This document shows positions 45,291-53,461 of a stretch of 56,896 nt of DNA, piece after piece. This DNA comes from Ignavibacteria bacterium (GTDB taxonomy: Bacteria > Bacteroidota > Ignavibacteria > SZUA-365). The notes under the pieces were generated by a model. It was not told the DNA's origin and did no database searches. It worked only from the letters and a program-made list of their open reading frames with translations. Each line of letters starts with the position of its first letter. The stretch's first letter is position 1. Both the position numbers and the translations under genes were made by a program. The stretch spans positions 1-56,896 of the forward strand of contig JADKJW010000024.1 in assembly GCA_016720835.1 (NCBI GenBank), read 5' to 3'.

Positions 45291-45540
45291 GCGGGGACGC
45301 GGGGATACGGAGACGCGGAGACGCGGGGAGGCGGGGATACGGAGATGCGGGGATACGGAGATGCGGGGATACGGAGACGCGGGGATACGGAGACGCGGAG
45401 ACGCGGGGATACGGAGACGCGGAGACGCGGAGACGCGGGGAGGCGGAGACGCGGGGAGGCGGAGGCGCGAGGAGGCGGAGGCGCGAGGAGGCGGGGAGGC
45501 GGGGAAGCGGAGAGGCGGGGAGGCGGGGAGGCGGGGAGGG
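45291..45540. repeat. Octanucleotide satellite (about 31 units)
   Basis: An unbroken run of 8-bp units such as GGGGATAC, GGAGATGC, GGAGACGC and GGGGAGGC, consensus GGRGAYGC. The units drift in order from ATAC-rich at the hoxE side to AGGC-rich at the phoH side. All reading frames across it are open and give low-complexity Arg/Ser/Pro peptides, which are not credible genes. Confidence 0.92.
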
Positions 45541-45546
45541 CGGGAG

Positions 45547-45586
45547 CGCACCGTACGGGCGCACGGCCGTGCGCCCCAACGGTGCG
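45547..45586. terminator. 40-bp nested palindrome after phoH, candidate terminator
   Basis: An outer arm CGCACCGT (45547-45554) pairs with ACGGTGCG (45579-45586); inside is the perfect 20-bp palindrome GGGCGCACGGCCGTGCGCCC (45557-45576). It shares the GGGCG...CGCCC clamp with the hairpins after genes A-C. It lies 39 bp past the phoH stop and has no T-tract, so it may instead be a repeat element or RNA stabiliser. Confidence 0.5.
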
Positions 45587-45627
45587 ATTCACGATTCACT
45601 ACTCACGCCTCACTACTCACGGCCTCA
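45586..45627 (-). repeat. Heptanucleotide repeat at the phoH stop
   Basis: Plus-strand units GATTCAC, GATTCAC, TACTCAC, GCCTCAC, TACTCAC, GGCCTCA run up to and into the phoH stop codon. Read in the phoH direction this is a 7-bp array immediately 3' of the gene, the same layout as at genes A, B, C and the peptidase gene. Confidence 0.75.
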
Positions 45628-46959
45628 TAAAAGATCCGACGCCAGCTCGGCCAGCTCCGACCGCTCGCCCTTCTCCAGCGTCACGTGCGCATAGAGCTTC
45701 TGGCCCTGCATGCGGTCGATGAGGTAGCTGAGGCCGTTGGACATGCTGTCGAGGTAGGGATGGTCGATCTGGTAGATGTCGCCGGTGAAGATGAACTTCG
45801 TGCCCTCGCCGGCGCGCGTGATGATGGTCTTCACCTCGTGCGGCGTGAGGTTCTGCGCCTCGTCCACGATGAAGTAGATGTTCACGAGGCTGCGCCCGCG
45901 GATGTAGGAGAGCGGCGAGATGACGAGCTTCTCCTCGGTGAGCAGTTCCTTGATGCGCCGGTGTTTGATGTCGGTCTCGGGAAACTGATGCTGTATCACG
46001 CCGAGGTTGTCGAAGAGCGGCTGCATGTAGGGATCGAGTTTCGACTGGATGTCGCCGGGGAGGAAGCCGAGATCCTTGTTGCTCAGCGGCACGACGGGAC
46101 GGCCGAGGTAGATCTGCCGGTACAGTTTCTTCTTCTCGAGTGCCGCGGCGAGCGCGAGCAGCGTCTTGCCGGTGCCGGCCTTGCCCGAGACGCTCACGAG
46201 CGGGATGTCGGGATCCATCAACGCGTGCAGGGCGAAGGTCTGCTCCGCGTTGCGCGGCGTGATGCCGTAACCGCCCACCTTGTCCACGCGGCGCATGAGT
46301 CCCGAGGGCGCATGGTACATGGCGAGGGCGGATTTCTTCCCGTTGCGCAGGATGAAAAACTCGTTGGGTTTGAAGTCGTGTTTCGGCATGAGGTCCGTCG
46401 CAGCGACTTCGAAGGGCATCTGGTACATCGCGTCGATCAACGCCTCGTCCACGGCCTCGAGGATGCGCCGACCTGTATACAACTGGTCGAGATCCGTGAC
46501 GCGGTCGGTGGTGTAATCCGAGGCCTGCAGGCCCACGGCCTTCGCCTTCATGCGCAGGTTCACGTCCTTGGTGACGAGGATCACCTCGCGCTTCGGGTAC
46601 TGCCTGGCGAGGTGGTAGGCGAGATTCAGGATGCGATGGTCCGCAATGTGGCTGCCGAAGCTGAGCCGCAGGTCGGCGTGGAATTCCGGATCGAGGCGCA
46701 CGGTGATCTTGCCCTTCTTCGGGCCGATGCGCACGCCGCCCTCGAAGAGCTTGTCGCCCGCGAGCGCGTCCAGCGAGCGCACGAACTCGCGCGCGTGGAA
46801 GTTCAGGTTCTCGTTGCCCTTCTTGAACTGGTCCAGCTCCTCGAGCACGGCGATGGGAATGACGATGTCGTGCTCCTCGAACTGCGTGAGGCAGGAACTG
46901 TCGTGGAGGATCACGTTCGTGTCGAGGACGAACAGTTTCACGGGCGGTTTTGCGGGCAT
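45625..46959 (-). CDS. PIN-domain PhoH-family ATPase (PhoH2/YlaK type)
   Basis: A 444-residue two-domain protein from ATG 46959 (MPAKPPVKLFVLDTNVILHD); the open frame continues upstream without a better start. The N-terminal PIN ribonuclease domain shows its acidic residues: Asp in LDTNV, Glu in VLEELDQF, Asp in VTKDVNLRMKA. The C-terminal PhoH domain has Walker A GKAGTGKT and Walker B IYFIVDEAQNLTP, and GDIYQID. PIN-PhoH proteins are reported as ATP-dependent RNA unwinding/cleaving enzymes acting in the cytoplasm. It is divergent from the T9SS gene at 47291 and convergent with nothing; its 3' end runs into the heptamer repeat. Confidence 0.92.
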   Translation of the reverse strand: MPAKPPVKLFVLDTNVILHDSSCLTQFEEHDIVIPIAVLEELDQFKKGNENLNFHAREFVRSLDALAGDKLFEGGVRIGPKKGKITVRLDPEFHADLRLSFGSHIADHRILNLAYHLARQYPKREVILVTKDVNLRMKAKAVGLQASDYTTDRVTDLDQLYTGRRILEAVDEALIDAMYQMPFEVAATDLMPKHDFKPNEFFILRNGKKSALAMYHAPSGLMRRVDKVGGYGITPRNAEQTFALHALMDPDIPLVSVSGKAGTGKTLLALAAALEKKKLYRQIYLGRPVVPLSNKDLGFLPGDIQSKLDPYMQPLFDNLGVIQHQFPETDIKHRRIKELLTEEKLVISPLSYIRGRSLVNIYFIVDEAQNLTPHEVKTIITRAGEGTKFIFTGDIYQIDHPYLDSMSNGLSYLIDRMQGQKLYAHVTLEKGERSELAELASDLL

Positions 46960-47290
46960 GGGATGAGGTGCTCCTGGCTGAGGTCGATGATGCGCAAGAT
47001 ATCGCGATGCGGGGGAATTGCAATACGTCTCGAGAGGGCTATGCTGGCCGCGATCGGCGTCGCAGCACACTGCCATATGTCCGGAAGCATGAATCGCTCG
47101 TCGCTCATCTGCAGGAAACAGAAAATGCCTGAATAAGGACTTGCATTTGTTTTTTTTTGTTTACCTTTCTTCACGAATCGTTGCCTGTATTGTCCGAGAG
47201 AGCATACCGAGAGGGTGGAGTTCGAGTGAATTGTTTCAAAGCCGACGCTCATTGAAGAATGACTACGTGCGTCGAATGGAGGAAGATGCG
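46960..47290. other. Divergent intergenic region, phoH / T9SS gene
   Basis: 331 bp between divergent starts. Near 47141-47169 there is TTGC, 18 bp, TACCTTTC, close to the Bacteroidota TTTG/TAnnTTTG promoter type, with a T-tract between, pointing to the plus-strand gene. GGAGG at 47278-47282 is a Shine-Dalgarno-like site 8 bp before ATG 47291. I see no RNA gene. Confidence 0.35.
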
Positions 47291-48331
47291 ATGAACCGCT
47301 GCCTGAGAGTGATATCGGGATGGGCCTTCACCATCGTCGCTGTATCAGTGCTGACTGCCAATCCTATTCTGACGCCGAGCGCACTCATTTCCGAACTCTT
47401 CTTCTCCGAAGATGGCGCCTGGAGTATAGAGCTGTTGATCCAGGACACGGATGCCGGCAAAACGATGGACAGCGTGGTGTTGAAATCGGACGCCTCTCGC
47501 GCGACGATCGGGACTACGTCGATTCCTCGCGCGAAACAATCGTGTGTCGTTCTTCAGCAGAGTGCATTGAAGGAACCGTTCATCATCGATGGGAATGGCG
47601 ATTCATTGATCGTAGAGTATTATTTCGAACAACACAAAGGTCGGCATGTCCTTGCGTATGGATCGCAGAGCTCCGCGCCCGTGCCGGCCCCGTTATCCGG
47701 CCAGTCCATCATGTTGCTGCATGGCAACACCTTTGCGATTTCGAAATCGCCTTCGATCGGAACCATGAACGATACGGCAGGTGCATGCGGTACCCTCCAT
47801 GGAATGATCTTGGATGATGGAGGGCATCCCATCCCGAATGTGCAGTTCATTCTCGATTATCCATTCACTACATCGTCAACGGGAGAATTCACCACGGGCG
47901 TCCTCGCGCGGAATGTGACGCTGCGTCAGCTATTCTATACATCCGGATTGATGCAGCGCACCTGTCCCGTCCGGGAAATGCGCTTCTCCGTGAGGCCCGG
48001 TGCGACGCTGGATACAAACCTTGTTCTGATGGAGAAGCTCGTGTCCGTGGATCGGGTGCCCTCCGCCTCGAATGCTTCATTGTTCTCGCTGTACCCGAAT
48101 CCCGCGCAGGCCGGCAGAACGGTAGTCTGTTCGACGGAGCTTCCCGTCGCTGCCATGGGCATGAACTGCGTGCTGTACGATGCGAATGGGAGGGTCGTTC
48201 TGGAGAAAGAGTTGAATCAATCCGTGACCGTCATGGCACTTCCGAAAAGCATCCCCGCGGGAATCTACATCGCGGTATTCTATTCGCATGGAAAGCTGTT
48301 CGAAACGCTGAAGTATGCGATTCTGCAATAA
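47291..48331 (+). CDS. Small T9SS-sorted secreted protein with carboxypeptidase-regulatory-like domain
   Basis: A 346-residue protein. ATG 47291 follows GGAGG by 8 bp and starts a signal sequence (MNRCLRVISGWAFTIVAVSV); upstream open frame to 47141 is ignored. Residues about 30-120 (ALISELFFSEDGAWSIELLI) resemble a lamin-tail-like domain. About 165-205 (GTLHGMILDDGGHPIPNVQF...STGEFTTGVL) matches the carboxypeptidase regulatory-like fold. The last 75 residues are a T9SS type A tail: LFSLYPNPAQAGRTV, LYDANGRVVLEKEL, IPAGIYIAVF. Its stop lies 17 bp inside the next gene, so the two are likely co-translated. Function unknown. Confidence 0.85.
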   Translation: MNRCLRVISGWAFTIVAVSVLTANPILTPSALISELFFSEDGAWSIELLIQDTDAGKTMDSVVLKSDASRATIGTTSIPRAKQSCVVLQQSALKEPFIIDGNGDSLIVEYYFEQHKGRHVLAYGSQSSAPVPAPLSGQSIMLLHGNTFAISKSPSIGTMNDTAGACGTLHGMILDDGGHPIPNVQFILDYPFTTSSTGEFTTGVLARNVTLRQLFYTSGLMQRTCPVREMRFSVRPGATLDTNLVLMEKLVSVDRVPSASNASLFSLYPNPAQAGRTVVCSTELPVAAMGMNCVLYDANGRVVLEKELNQSVTVMALPKSIPAGIYIAVFYSHGKLFETLKYAILQ

Positions 48332-48899
48332 TTGCGGCTTCGTGCTCGCGATCGCAGCAGGCCTGTGCGCAGGCACGCCGGCGATTGCGCGAGCGCAATT
48401 CGTCTTTGTCGGTGAATACATCGATTTCACGCTGACGGACAGCGTCTTTCACGTCGCTGCGGTGTACCGTTTCGCGAATGCCGGCGCTGCGTCGTCGACG
48501 CGCAGGATTTCGTATCCCTTCAAAGACGATGTGAAGGAGATCAGACGGATCGTCATCGTTGATGTGCGGACGGGAATGAACATTCCCTTCGAACCGGGCG
48601 GGAACATGGTTGTCTTTCCGCTCACAATCATGGGAAACGATTCGGCCGACGTGCTCGTGCGCTACGAGCAACAAATCCGGAAGGACAATGTCTACCTGCT
48701 GACCACGACGCAGCAGTGGGGGGCACCGCTACGGTATGCGCTGTACACACTGACCGCGTCCAGCAAGCTCTCGATCGCCGGATTCTCCTATGAGCCGGAT
48801 CGCTGGGAGGAGACTCCCACCATGAAGAAATACTCCTGGACCAAGGCCGATTTCCTCCCGCTCAAAGACTTCGTGGTAACGCTGAAGGAGGGTAAGTAA
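48315..48899 (+). CDS. Secreted protein of unknown function
   Basis: A 194-residue protein overlapping the preceding gene by 17 bp in another frame. The N-terminus (MRFCNNCGFVLAIAAGLCAG, then TPAIARAQ) looks like a signal peptide cut near ARA-QF. The mature part has a beta-rich pattern (VFVGEYIDFTLTDSVFHVAAVY, VRYEQQIRKDNVYLLTTTQQW) and resembles no family I can name. The overlap implies a shared transcript and possibly a joint role with the T9SS protein upstream. Start ATG 48315 is preferred for the signal peptide. Confidence 0.7.
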   Translation: MRFCNNCGFVLAIAAGLCAGTPAIARAQFVFVGEYIDFTLTDSVFHVAAVYRFANAGAASSTRRISYPFKDDVKEIRRIVIVDVRTGMNIPFEPGGNMVVFPLTIMGNDSADVLVRYEQQIRKDNVYLLTTTQQWGAPLRYALYTLTASSKLSIAGFSYEPDRWEETPTMKKYSWTKADFLPLKDFVVTLKEGK

Positions 48900-49049
48900 C
48901 TCGGCGCCGTCAGAAGTCGGTCTTCCGTCATATCCCGATCGTGAGCAACGATCATAGGGAGCGACTTCTCGTGGGCCCCTGCCTGGACGAGAATGCGATT
49001 GCGCCCGGCAATAACGACCGCGGCGTTCAATCGAAATAGATTCGGATCT

Positions 49050-49147
49050 TTTCTCCCCCCTCCCTCTCCCTCCCTCTCCTCCCTCTCCCACTCCCTCTCC
49101 CCTCTCCCACTCCTCTCCCACTCCCTCTCCCACTCCCTCTCCCACTG
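49050..49147. repeat. CT-rich short tandem repeat
   Basis: Units of CTCCCT and CTCCCACTCCCT (6/12-bp period) repeated for about 100 bp, imperfect. One strand is almost pure pyrimidine, so unusual DNA structures are possible. No protein reading is credible here. Confidence 0.85.
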
Positions 49148-49219
49148 AGTGAGGACAGGGTGAGGGATTGTGGCACCACTCCATGCGGATCCCGCCGTGC
49201 GTCCCACACGGATTTTTCG

Positions 49220-49227
49220 TACTTTTG
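49220..49227 (+). promoter_or_regulatory. Candidate Bacteroidota-type -7 element for the peptidase gene
   Basis: TACTTTTG matches the TAnnTTTG -7 motif of Bacteroidota sigma-ABfr promoters exactly, 33 bp before the ATG. No convincing -33 TTTG partner is seen. Confidence 0.3.
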
Positions 49228-49259
49228 CTGCCATTCCTCATCGACACAGGACCCCCGCC

Positions 49260-51464
49260 ATGACACGCTCGCTCCGCATCCTCCTCCTCATCGCCTTCAT
49301 CGCCTCGGCCGCGCTCACCGCACAGGCGCAGAAGAAGGCCATCACGCTCGCGGACGCCATGGGCGGCGAACTGGCCATGGGAGGCGGCGGTCGCGGCCTG
49401 GGAGCCATACAGTGGCTGAAAGACGGCGTCAGCTACACGATCACGAAGAAGGACTCCGGCGCCATGACGTCGAGCATCTGGAAGGTGGACGCGAAGACCG
49501 GCAAGGAGCAGCTCCTCGTGGACCTCCGCGGCCTCAAGAAAATCGGCAGCGACAAGTCTTTCTCCTACCTCTCGTACACCTGGAGCGCGGACGAATCCAA
49601 AATCCTCTTCGCCACCTCGCGCACGCAGATCTGGCGGCGTTCCAACCTCGGCGAGTACGCGGTGTACGACATCGCCGCGAAGAAACTCATCGGCGTCATC
49701 AATCACGAGGAAGGCCTGCGCAACGTGAAGCTCTCGCCCGACGGGAAGTGGGTGGGCTATGTCGCCAAGGACAACATCTGGGTCATGAACCTCGCCAGCG
49801 GCGCGGAGACGCAGCTCACCAACGACGCGCAGGAAGCCGTGTACAACGGCCGCTTCGGCTGGGTGTACGAGGAGGAATTCAGCATCGTCGACGGCTGGCA
49901 GTGGTCGCCCGATTCGAAACGCATCGCCTTCTGGCAGGAGGACGAACGCAAGGTTCCGGAATTCACGCTCACGGACTGGAAACCCCTCCATCTCGAATTG
50001 ACCAAGATCCGTTATCCGAAACCGGGCGATGCGAATCCCATCGAAAAAATCGGCGTCATCGCTCTCGACACGAAGAAGATCACCTGGATGGACCTCGGCG
50101 CGGAAACCGACATCTACATCCCGCGCATCGCATGGACGAGCGACGCGAACACGCTCTCCATCCATCGCCTCAACCGCCTGCAGAACCGCCTCGAGCTGCT
50201 CTTCGCCGACGCGAGCACCGGCGCCACGCGCACCGTGCTCGAGGAGAAGCGCGACAACGGGTGGATCGAAATCGAAAACGGCGCCGCGCTGAAATTCCTC
50301 AAGACGAAGAAGCAGTTCCTCTGGGCCTCCGAGCGCGACGGCTGGAATCACCTGTACCTCTACGACATGACCGGCAAGCAGCTCGCGCAGGTGACGAAGG
50401 GCAACTGGGAAGTGACGCAGACGCCGGGACTCTCCGCGGACGAAAAGTGGCTGTACTACGTGTCGACCGAAGTCTCGCCGCTCGAACGGCATCTCTACCG
50501 CATCAAGCTCGACGGCTCGGGCAAGGAGAAGCTCACGGAGGAAGAGGGCAGCCATACGTTCAACGTCAGTCCCGGCTGTGCCTTCTACGTCGATACCTGG
50601 TCGAGCACGAAGCATCCCTCGATGTCCAAGCTGTTCGAGGGCGACGGCGACGTGGCGCGCGAGATCAGCCAGCCGAAGACGGCGCTGTACGAGAAGTACG
50701 CATGGGTGCCGAAGGAACTCTTCACCTTCACGACCAGCGACGGCCTCGTGCTGCACTGCTCGATGATGAAGCCGCCGGACTTCGATCCCGCGAAGAAATA
50801 CCCCCTGTACTTCGACGTGTACGGCGGTCCGGGCTACCAGAACGTCCGCAATTCCTGGCCCACGTGCATGCACGAGTACCTCGCCAACGAGGGCTTCATC
50901 GTGATTGAAGTGGACAACCGCGGCGGCGGCGCGCGCGGCACGGATTTCAAGTTCCGCGTGTACAAGCAGCTCGGCAAGCTCGAGGCGGCCGACTACGTGG
51001 AATGCGCGAAGTACCTTTCCACGATGCCCTACGTGGACAAGGACAGGATCGGCATCTGGGGTTGGAGCTACGGCGGCACCATGTCGGCCCTCTCCATGCT
51101 CCTCGGCGCGGACGTCTTCAAGGCGGCGGTGTCCATCGCGCCGGTCGTGGACTGGCGCCTCTACGATACCATCTACGCCGAGCGGTACATGCAGCGTCCT
51201 TCCGACAATCCCGACGGCTACAAGGCCGGTTCCTGCCTCGAGCACGCCTCCAAATTGAAGGGCAAGCTGCTCCTCATCCACGGCGGCGCCGACGACAACG
51301 TGCACCTCCAGAATCACATGCAGTTCGTCGACAAGCTGCAGCGCGCCGGCAAGCAGTACGACGCGCGCATTTACCCCTCCGGCGACCACAGCGTGGCCGA
51401 CGGCGCGACGTTTCTCGGATTGTACGAGTACTTCGTCAACTACATGAAGACGAATCTGAAATAG
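49260..51464 (+). CDS. Dipeptidyl-peptidase IV family serine peptidase (S9B)
   Basis: A 734-residue protein starting at ATG 49260, where a signal peptide (MTRSLRILLLIAFIASAAL, cut near AQA) begins. Residues about 40-480 form an eight-bladed beta-propeller-like region (YTWSADESKILFATS, VKLSPDGKWVGYVAKDNIWV) and carry WVYEEEF, the double-Glu motif that grips the substrate N-terminus in DPP-IV. The C-terminal alpha/beta-hydrolase domain has the nucleophile GWSYGG, the Asp in HGGADDNVH and the His in SGDHSV. It probably cuts Xaa-Pro dipeptides from peptides in the periplasm or at the surface. Length is normal for the family. It ends convergent to the peroxiredoxin-like gene with a good terminator between. 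Confidence 0.94.
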   Translation: MTRSLRILLLIAFIASAALTAQAQKKAITLADAMGGELAMGGGGRGLGAIQWLKDGVSYTITKKDSGAMTSSIWKVDAKTGKEQLLVDLRGLKKIGSDKSFSYLSYTWSADESKILFATSRTQIWRRSNLGEYAVYDIAAKKLIGVINHEEGLRNVKLSPDGKWVGYVAKDNIWVMNLASGAETQLTNDAQEAVYNGRFGWVYEEEFSIVDGWQWSPDSKRIAFWQEDERKVPEFTLTDWKPLHLELTKIRYPKPGDANPIEKIGVIALDTKKITWMDLGAETDIYIPRIAWTSDANTLSIHRLNRLQNRLELLFADASTGATRTVLEEKRDNGWIEIENGAALKFLKTKKQFLWASERDGWNHLYLYDMTGKQLAQVTKGNWEVTQTPGLSADEKWLYYVSTEVSPLERHLYRIKLDGSGKEKLTEEEGSHTFNVSPGCAFYVDTWSSTKHPSMSKLFEGDGDVAREISQPKTALYEKYAWVPKELFTFTTSDGLVLHCSMMKPPDFDPAKKYPLYFDVYGGPGYQNVRNSWPTCMHEYLANEGFIVIEVDNRGGGARGTDFKFRVYKQLGKLEAADYVECAKYLSTMPYVDKDRIGIWGWSYGGTMSALSMLLGADVFKAAVSIAPVVDWRLYDTIYAERYMQRPSDNPDGYKAGSCLEHASKLKGKLLLIHGGADDNVHLQNHMQFVDKLQRAGKQYDARIYPSGDHSVADGATFLGLYEYFVNYMKTNLK

Positions 51465-51487
51465 CGGGGGACAGGAAGTCAGAATTC

Positions 51488-51583
51488 AGAAGTCAGAAGT
51501 CAGAAGTCAGAAGTCAGAAGTCAGAAGTCAGAAGTCAGAAGTCAGAAGTCAGAAGTCAGAAGTCAGAAGTCAGAAGTCAGAAG
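51488..51583 (+). repeat. Perfect heptanucleotide array after the peptidase gene (about 13-14 units)
   Basis: GTCAGAA repeated without a break for about 96 bp, beginning about 25 bp after the stop, preceded by CAGAATT-type units. Seven is not a multiple of three, so all frames read through as the same repeating seven-residue peptide. Copy number looks ideal for strand-slippage variation. Confidence 0.95.
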
Positions 51584-51624
51584 TTTGCTGCTGGATTCAG
51601 GATTTGTCGAAAAGAACATGAAAG

Positions 51625-51651
51625 AACGGCGAGCATGAGCCCGCCGTTTTT
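51625..51651. terminator. Bidirectional intrinsic terminator
   Basis: AACGGCG (51625/26-51631) pairs with CGCCGTT (51642-51648), loop of ten bases, followed by a T-run (TTTTT); on the minus strand an A/T-rich stretch also follows. It sits between the convergent peptidase and peroxiredoxin-like genes. Confidence 0.7.
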
Positions 51652-51720
51652 CATTGTCGATACTGCGATCGCCTTTCTCTTCAATTCGACGCCTCGGCTT
51701 CGCTTGGCGTGACAAGGAAA

Positions 51721-52356
51721 TTATTTCGTGGCGTATTTCACGGAGCAGCCGTAGGGCTGGGTGGATGAAGTTTCCACGGTCTTGCCGGCGAGGAGGCTCG
51801 AGACGGCCTGGTCCACGTAGTTGACCACTTCGGACTTGTCCTTGCTGCCACGCGGATTGTTGTCGATGGCGCCCTGGTAGGCCACGTTGAAATTCTGGTC
51901 GATGACGAACATGTGCGGCGTCGTCTTCGCGCCCCAGGTCTTGCCGACGGTGCCGTCGCTGTCGAGGAGGAAGGACGTGCTCGCGGGTTTCCAGGAATCG
52001 TAGGTCTCGCGCACGCCTTCATTCCTGATGTAGTCCGCGTGATCGGGATTGGTCGAGGAAATAGCCAACCAGACGACGCCCTTCTCTGTCCATTTTTTCT
52101 GGAGGGACTGCATGGCGCCGTCCTTGTACTGCCGCACGACGAAGGGGCAGCCGGGATTGATCCACTCGAGGACGATCACCTTGCCCTTGAAATCCGCGAG
52201 GGAGTGTTTGGTGCCGTTGAGATCCGTCAGCGTGAAGTTCGTGGCCGACGGCGTTGTTGCTTCCCCGGTGCCGCTGTGCAGCATGGGAACAATCATGGGG
52301 GTGATGGAAATGCCGACGGCGAGAAGGCCGAGAATGGCGACGGTTTTTATTTTCAT
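51721..52356 (-). CDS. Exported thioredoxin-fold peroxiredoxin-like protein (AhpC/TSA, PRX-like 1)
   Basis: A 211-residue protein with an N-terminal signal or anchor helix (MKIKTVAILGLLAVGISITP). The redoxin fold follows: FTLTDLNGTKHSL, GKVIVLEWINPGCPFVVRQY with a single active-site Cys in CPFV, WLAISSTN, HMFVIDQNFNVAYQGAID. The CPF(V/T) motif and the PYGCSVKY tail, with a second Cys, match the PRX-like 1 group, whose members act in periplasmic thiol or peroxide chemistry. The substrate is not known. It sits 57 bp after the DsbD-N-like gene on the same strand, so both probably belong to one redox unit. Confidence 0.88.
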   Translation of the reverse strand: MKIKTVAILGLLAVGISITPMIVPMLHSGTGEATTPSATNFTLTDLNGTKHSLADFKGKVIVLEWINPGCPFVVRQYKDGAMQSLQKKWTEKGVVWLAISSTNPDHADYIRNEGVRETYDSWKPASTSFLLDSDGTVGKTWGAKTTPHMFVIDQNFNVAYQGAIDNNPRGSKDKSEVVNYVDQAVSSLLAGKTVETSSTQPYGCSVKYATK

Positions 52357-52413
52357 GGGAACACCTGTGAATGGTTGTAATTCGGGAATTGCATTATCAT
52401 GTGCGCCGGAGCA

Positions 52414-53232
52414 TCAGAAGCTCAGCGCCGTTTCGTATCCTTCGGCGCCCTTCATCACAAGCCCGCGGAGGCCTCGCAGCCGCGCGGTGCTTTCCGCCTT
52501 CAGATACGGGAGCGTCACCGCGCGATCGCCCACACGCACGGCCGCGTGATTCAGCACAAAGGACTCGTCGCTCTCGGGGAAGAAGTCCGTGATGTCCCTC
52601 GCGCCCGTGCCGGAGAAGCGCAGGGTGACGATGACGCTGTCCGCCGTCTGGCGCACTGCAGGCACACCCATGGTCACTCCGGCGTCGTGCAGCGGATGCG
52701 GGAGTTTCTTCGACCAGGCGGCGATCAGGGCGCGTCCCTCCGCGATCGACTTCGGAGGAATCGTGCCGATGGCGATGGATATGGAATCCCCGCCGCGGAT
52801 GCATCGATCCTTGCAGGCCAGCCAGTCGAGTTTGGCTCCGATGCTCACGCGTTTCTGCTTTCCCCGATCGGGCGGCACGATGGTCGCGAGCAGCAGCACT
52901 TCGTGTTCGTACATGTAGCACGTGGCGTCATCGCTCAATTTTTTCACCGGGACCGGGTGCCGCAGCGGCAGGGCCTTGTACCCCGGAGGCAACGACCATG
53001 CGACATCGATGGGCAGGCCGGCGTCGCCGGGATTCTTCCAGTAAAGATGCCACTCCTTCTCCATCCTGAAGTGCAGGCCGACAGTGAAGGGCTTCGACGC
53101 GTCATTGGATCCGGACACGATACTCGCTTTGACGAGAGTCACGCCGTTGAGCGTCTGACCGCTTCCGTCATGAACAAGGAGAAACAGTGCACATACAGCC
53201 AATATGGCCGATTTCACTGCCGAAAAACGCAT
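52414..53232 (-). CDS. Secreted DsbD N-terminal-domain protein (thiol:disulfide interchange)
   Basis: A 272-residue protein starting at ATG 53232, where a signal peptide (MRFSAVKSAILAVCALFLLV) begins; the 52 upstream codons of the open frame are discarded. The mature sequence fits the DsbD/ScsB N-terminal Ig-like domain: FTVGLHFRMEKEWHLYWKNPGDAGLP, then LDWLACKDRCIRGGDS with the CxxxC pair used to pass electrons. It stands alone, without the transmembrane and thioredoxin domains of full DsbD. Paired with the peroxiredoxin-like gene 57 bp downstream, it may deliver reducing power in the periplasm. That partnership is inference. Confidence 0.85.
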   Translation of the reverse strand: MRFSAVKSAILAVCALFLLVHDGSGQTLNGVTLVKASIVSGSNDASKPFTVGLHFRMEKEWHLYWKNPGDAGLPIDVAWSLPPGYKALPLRHPVPVKKLSDDATCYMYEHEVLLLATIVPPDRGKQKRVSIGAKLDWLACKDRCIRGGDSISIAIGTIPPKSIAEGRALIAAWSKKLPHPLHDAGVTMGVPAVRQTADSVIVTLRFSGTGARDITDFFPESDESFVLNHAAVRVGDRAVTLPYLKAESTARLRGLRGLVMKGAEGYETALSF

Positions 53233-53461
53233 CTTTATATCTGGGATCTGAGGCATACAGATACAACCCTGCGGGCAGGGAAAATGTTCCGGCGGGGAGG
53301 GGGGAAAGGAAGGGAGAAGGAGAAGGGAGAGCCAAACAAAAACGCGGATACGGCTCAGAATTCCCCTTGCCGAATATTCTGATGCCACAACGGCGATGGG
53401 TCACCCGGCACGAAGAGATACTGCCGGACGATGGGGAGTGCAGAAGAATAATGACCGGAGG

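Larger units (their letters stand above)
48900..49259. other. Intergenic region before the peptidase gene
   Basis: About 360 bp without a gene. It holds a small hairpin (GATCGT, loop GAGCA, ACGATC, 48937-48953) after the preceding gene, the CT-rich satellite at 49050-49147 and the candidate promoter at 49220-49227. The apparent ORF start at 49170 belongs to the peptidase frame but lacks a signal peptide, so it is not used. Confidence 0.5.

Noticed and set aside
45181..45694. Open frames through the octamer satellite encoding Arg/Ser/Pro or Gly/Arg repeats
   Set aside because: An 8-bp repeat without stop codons is open in every frame; no start or domain.
49170..49259. Upstream extension of the peptidase start
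   Set aside because: Adds 30 residues before the signal peptide and overlaps the candidate promoter.
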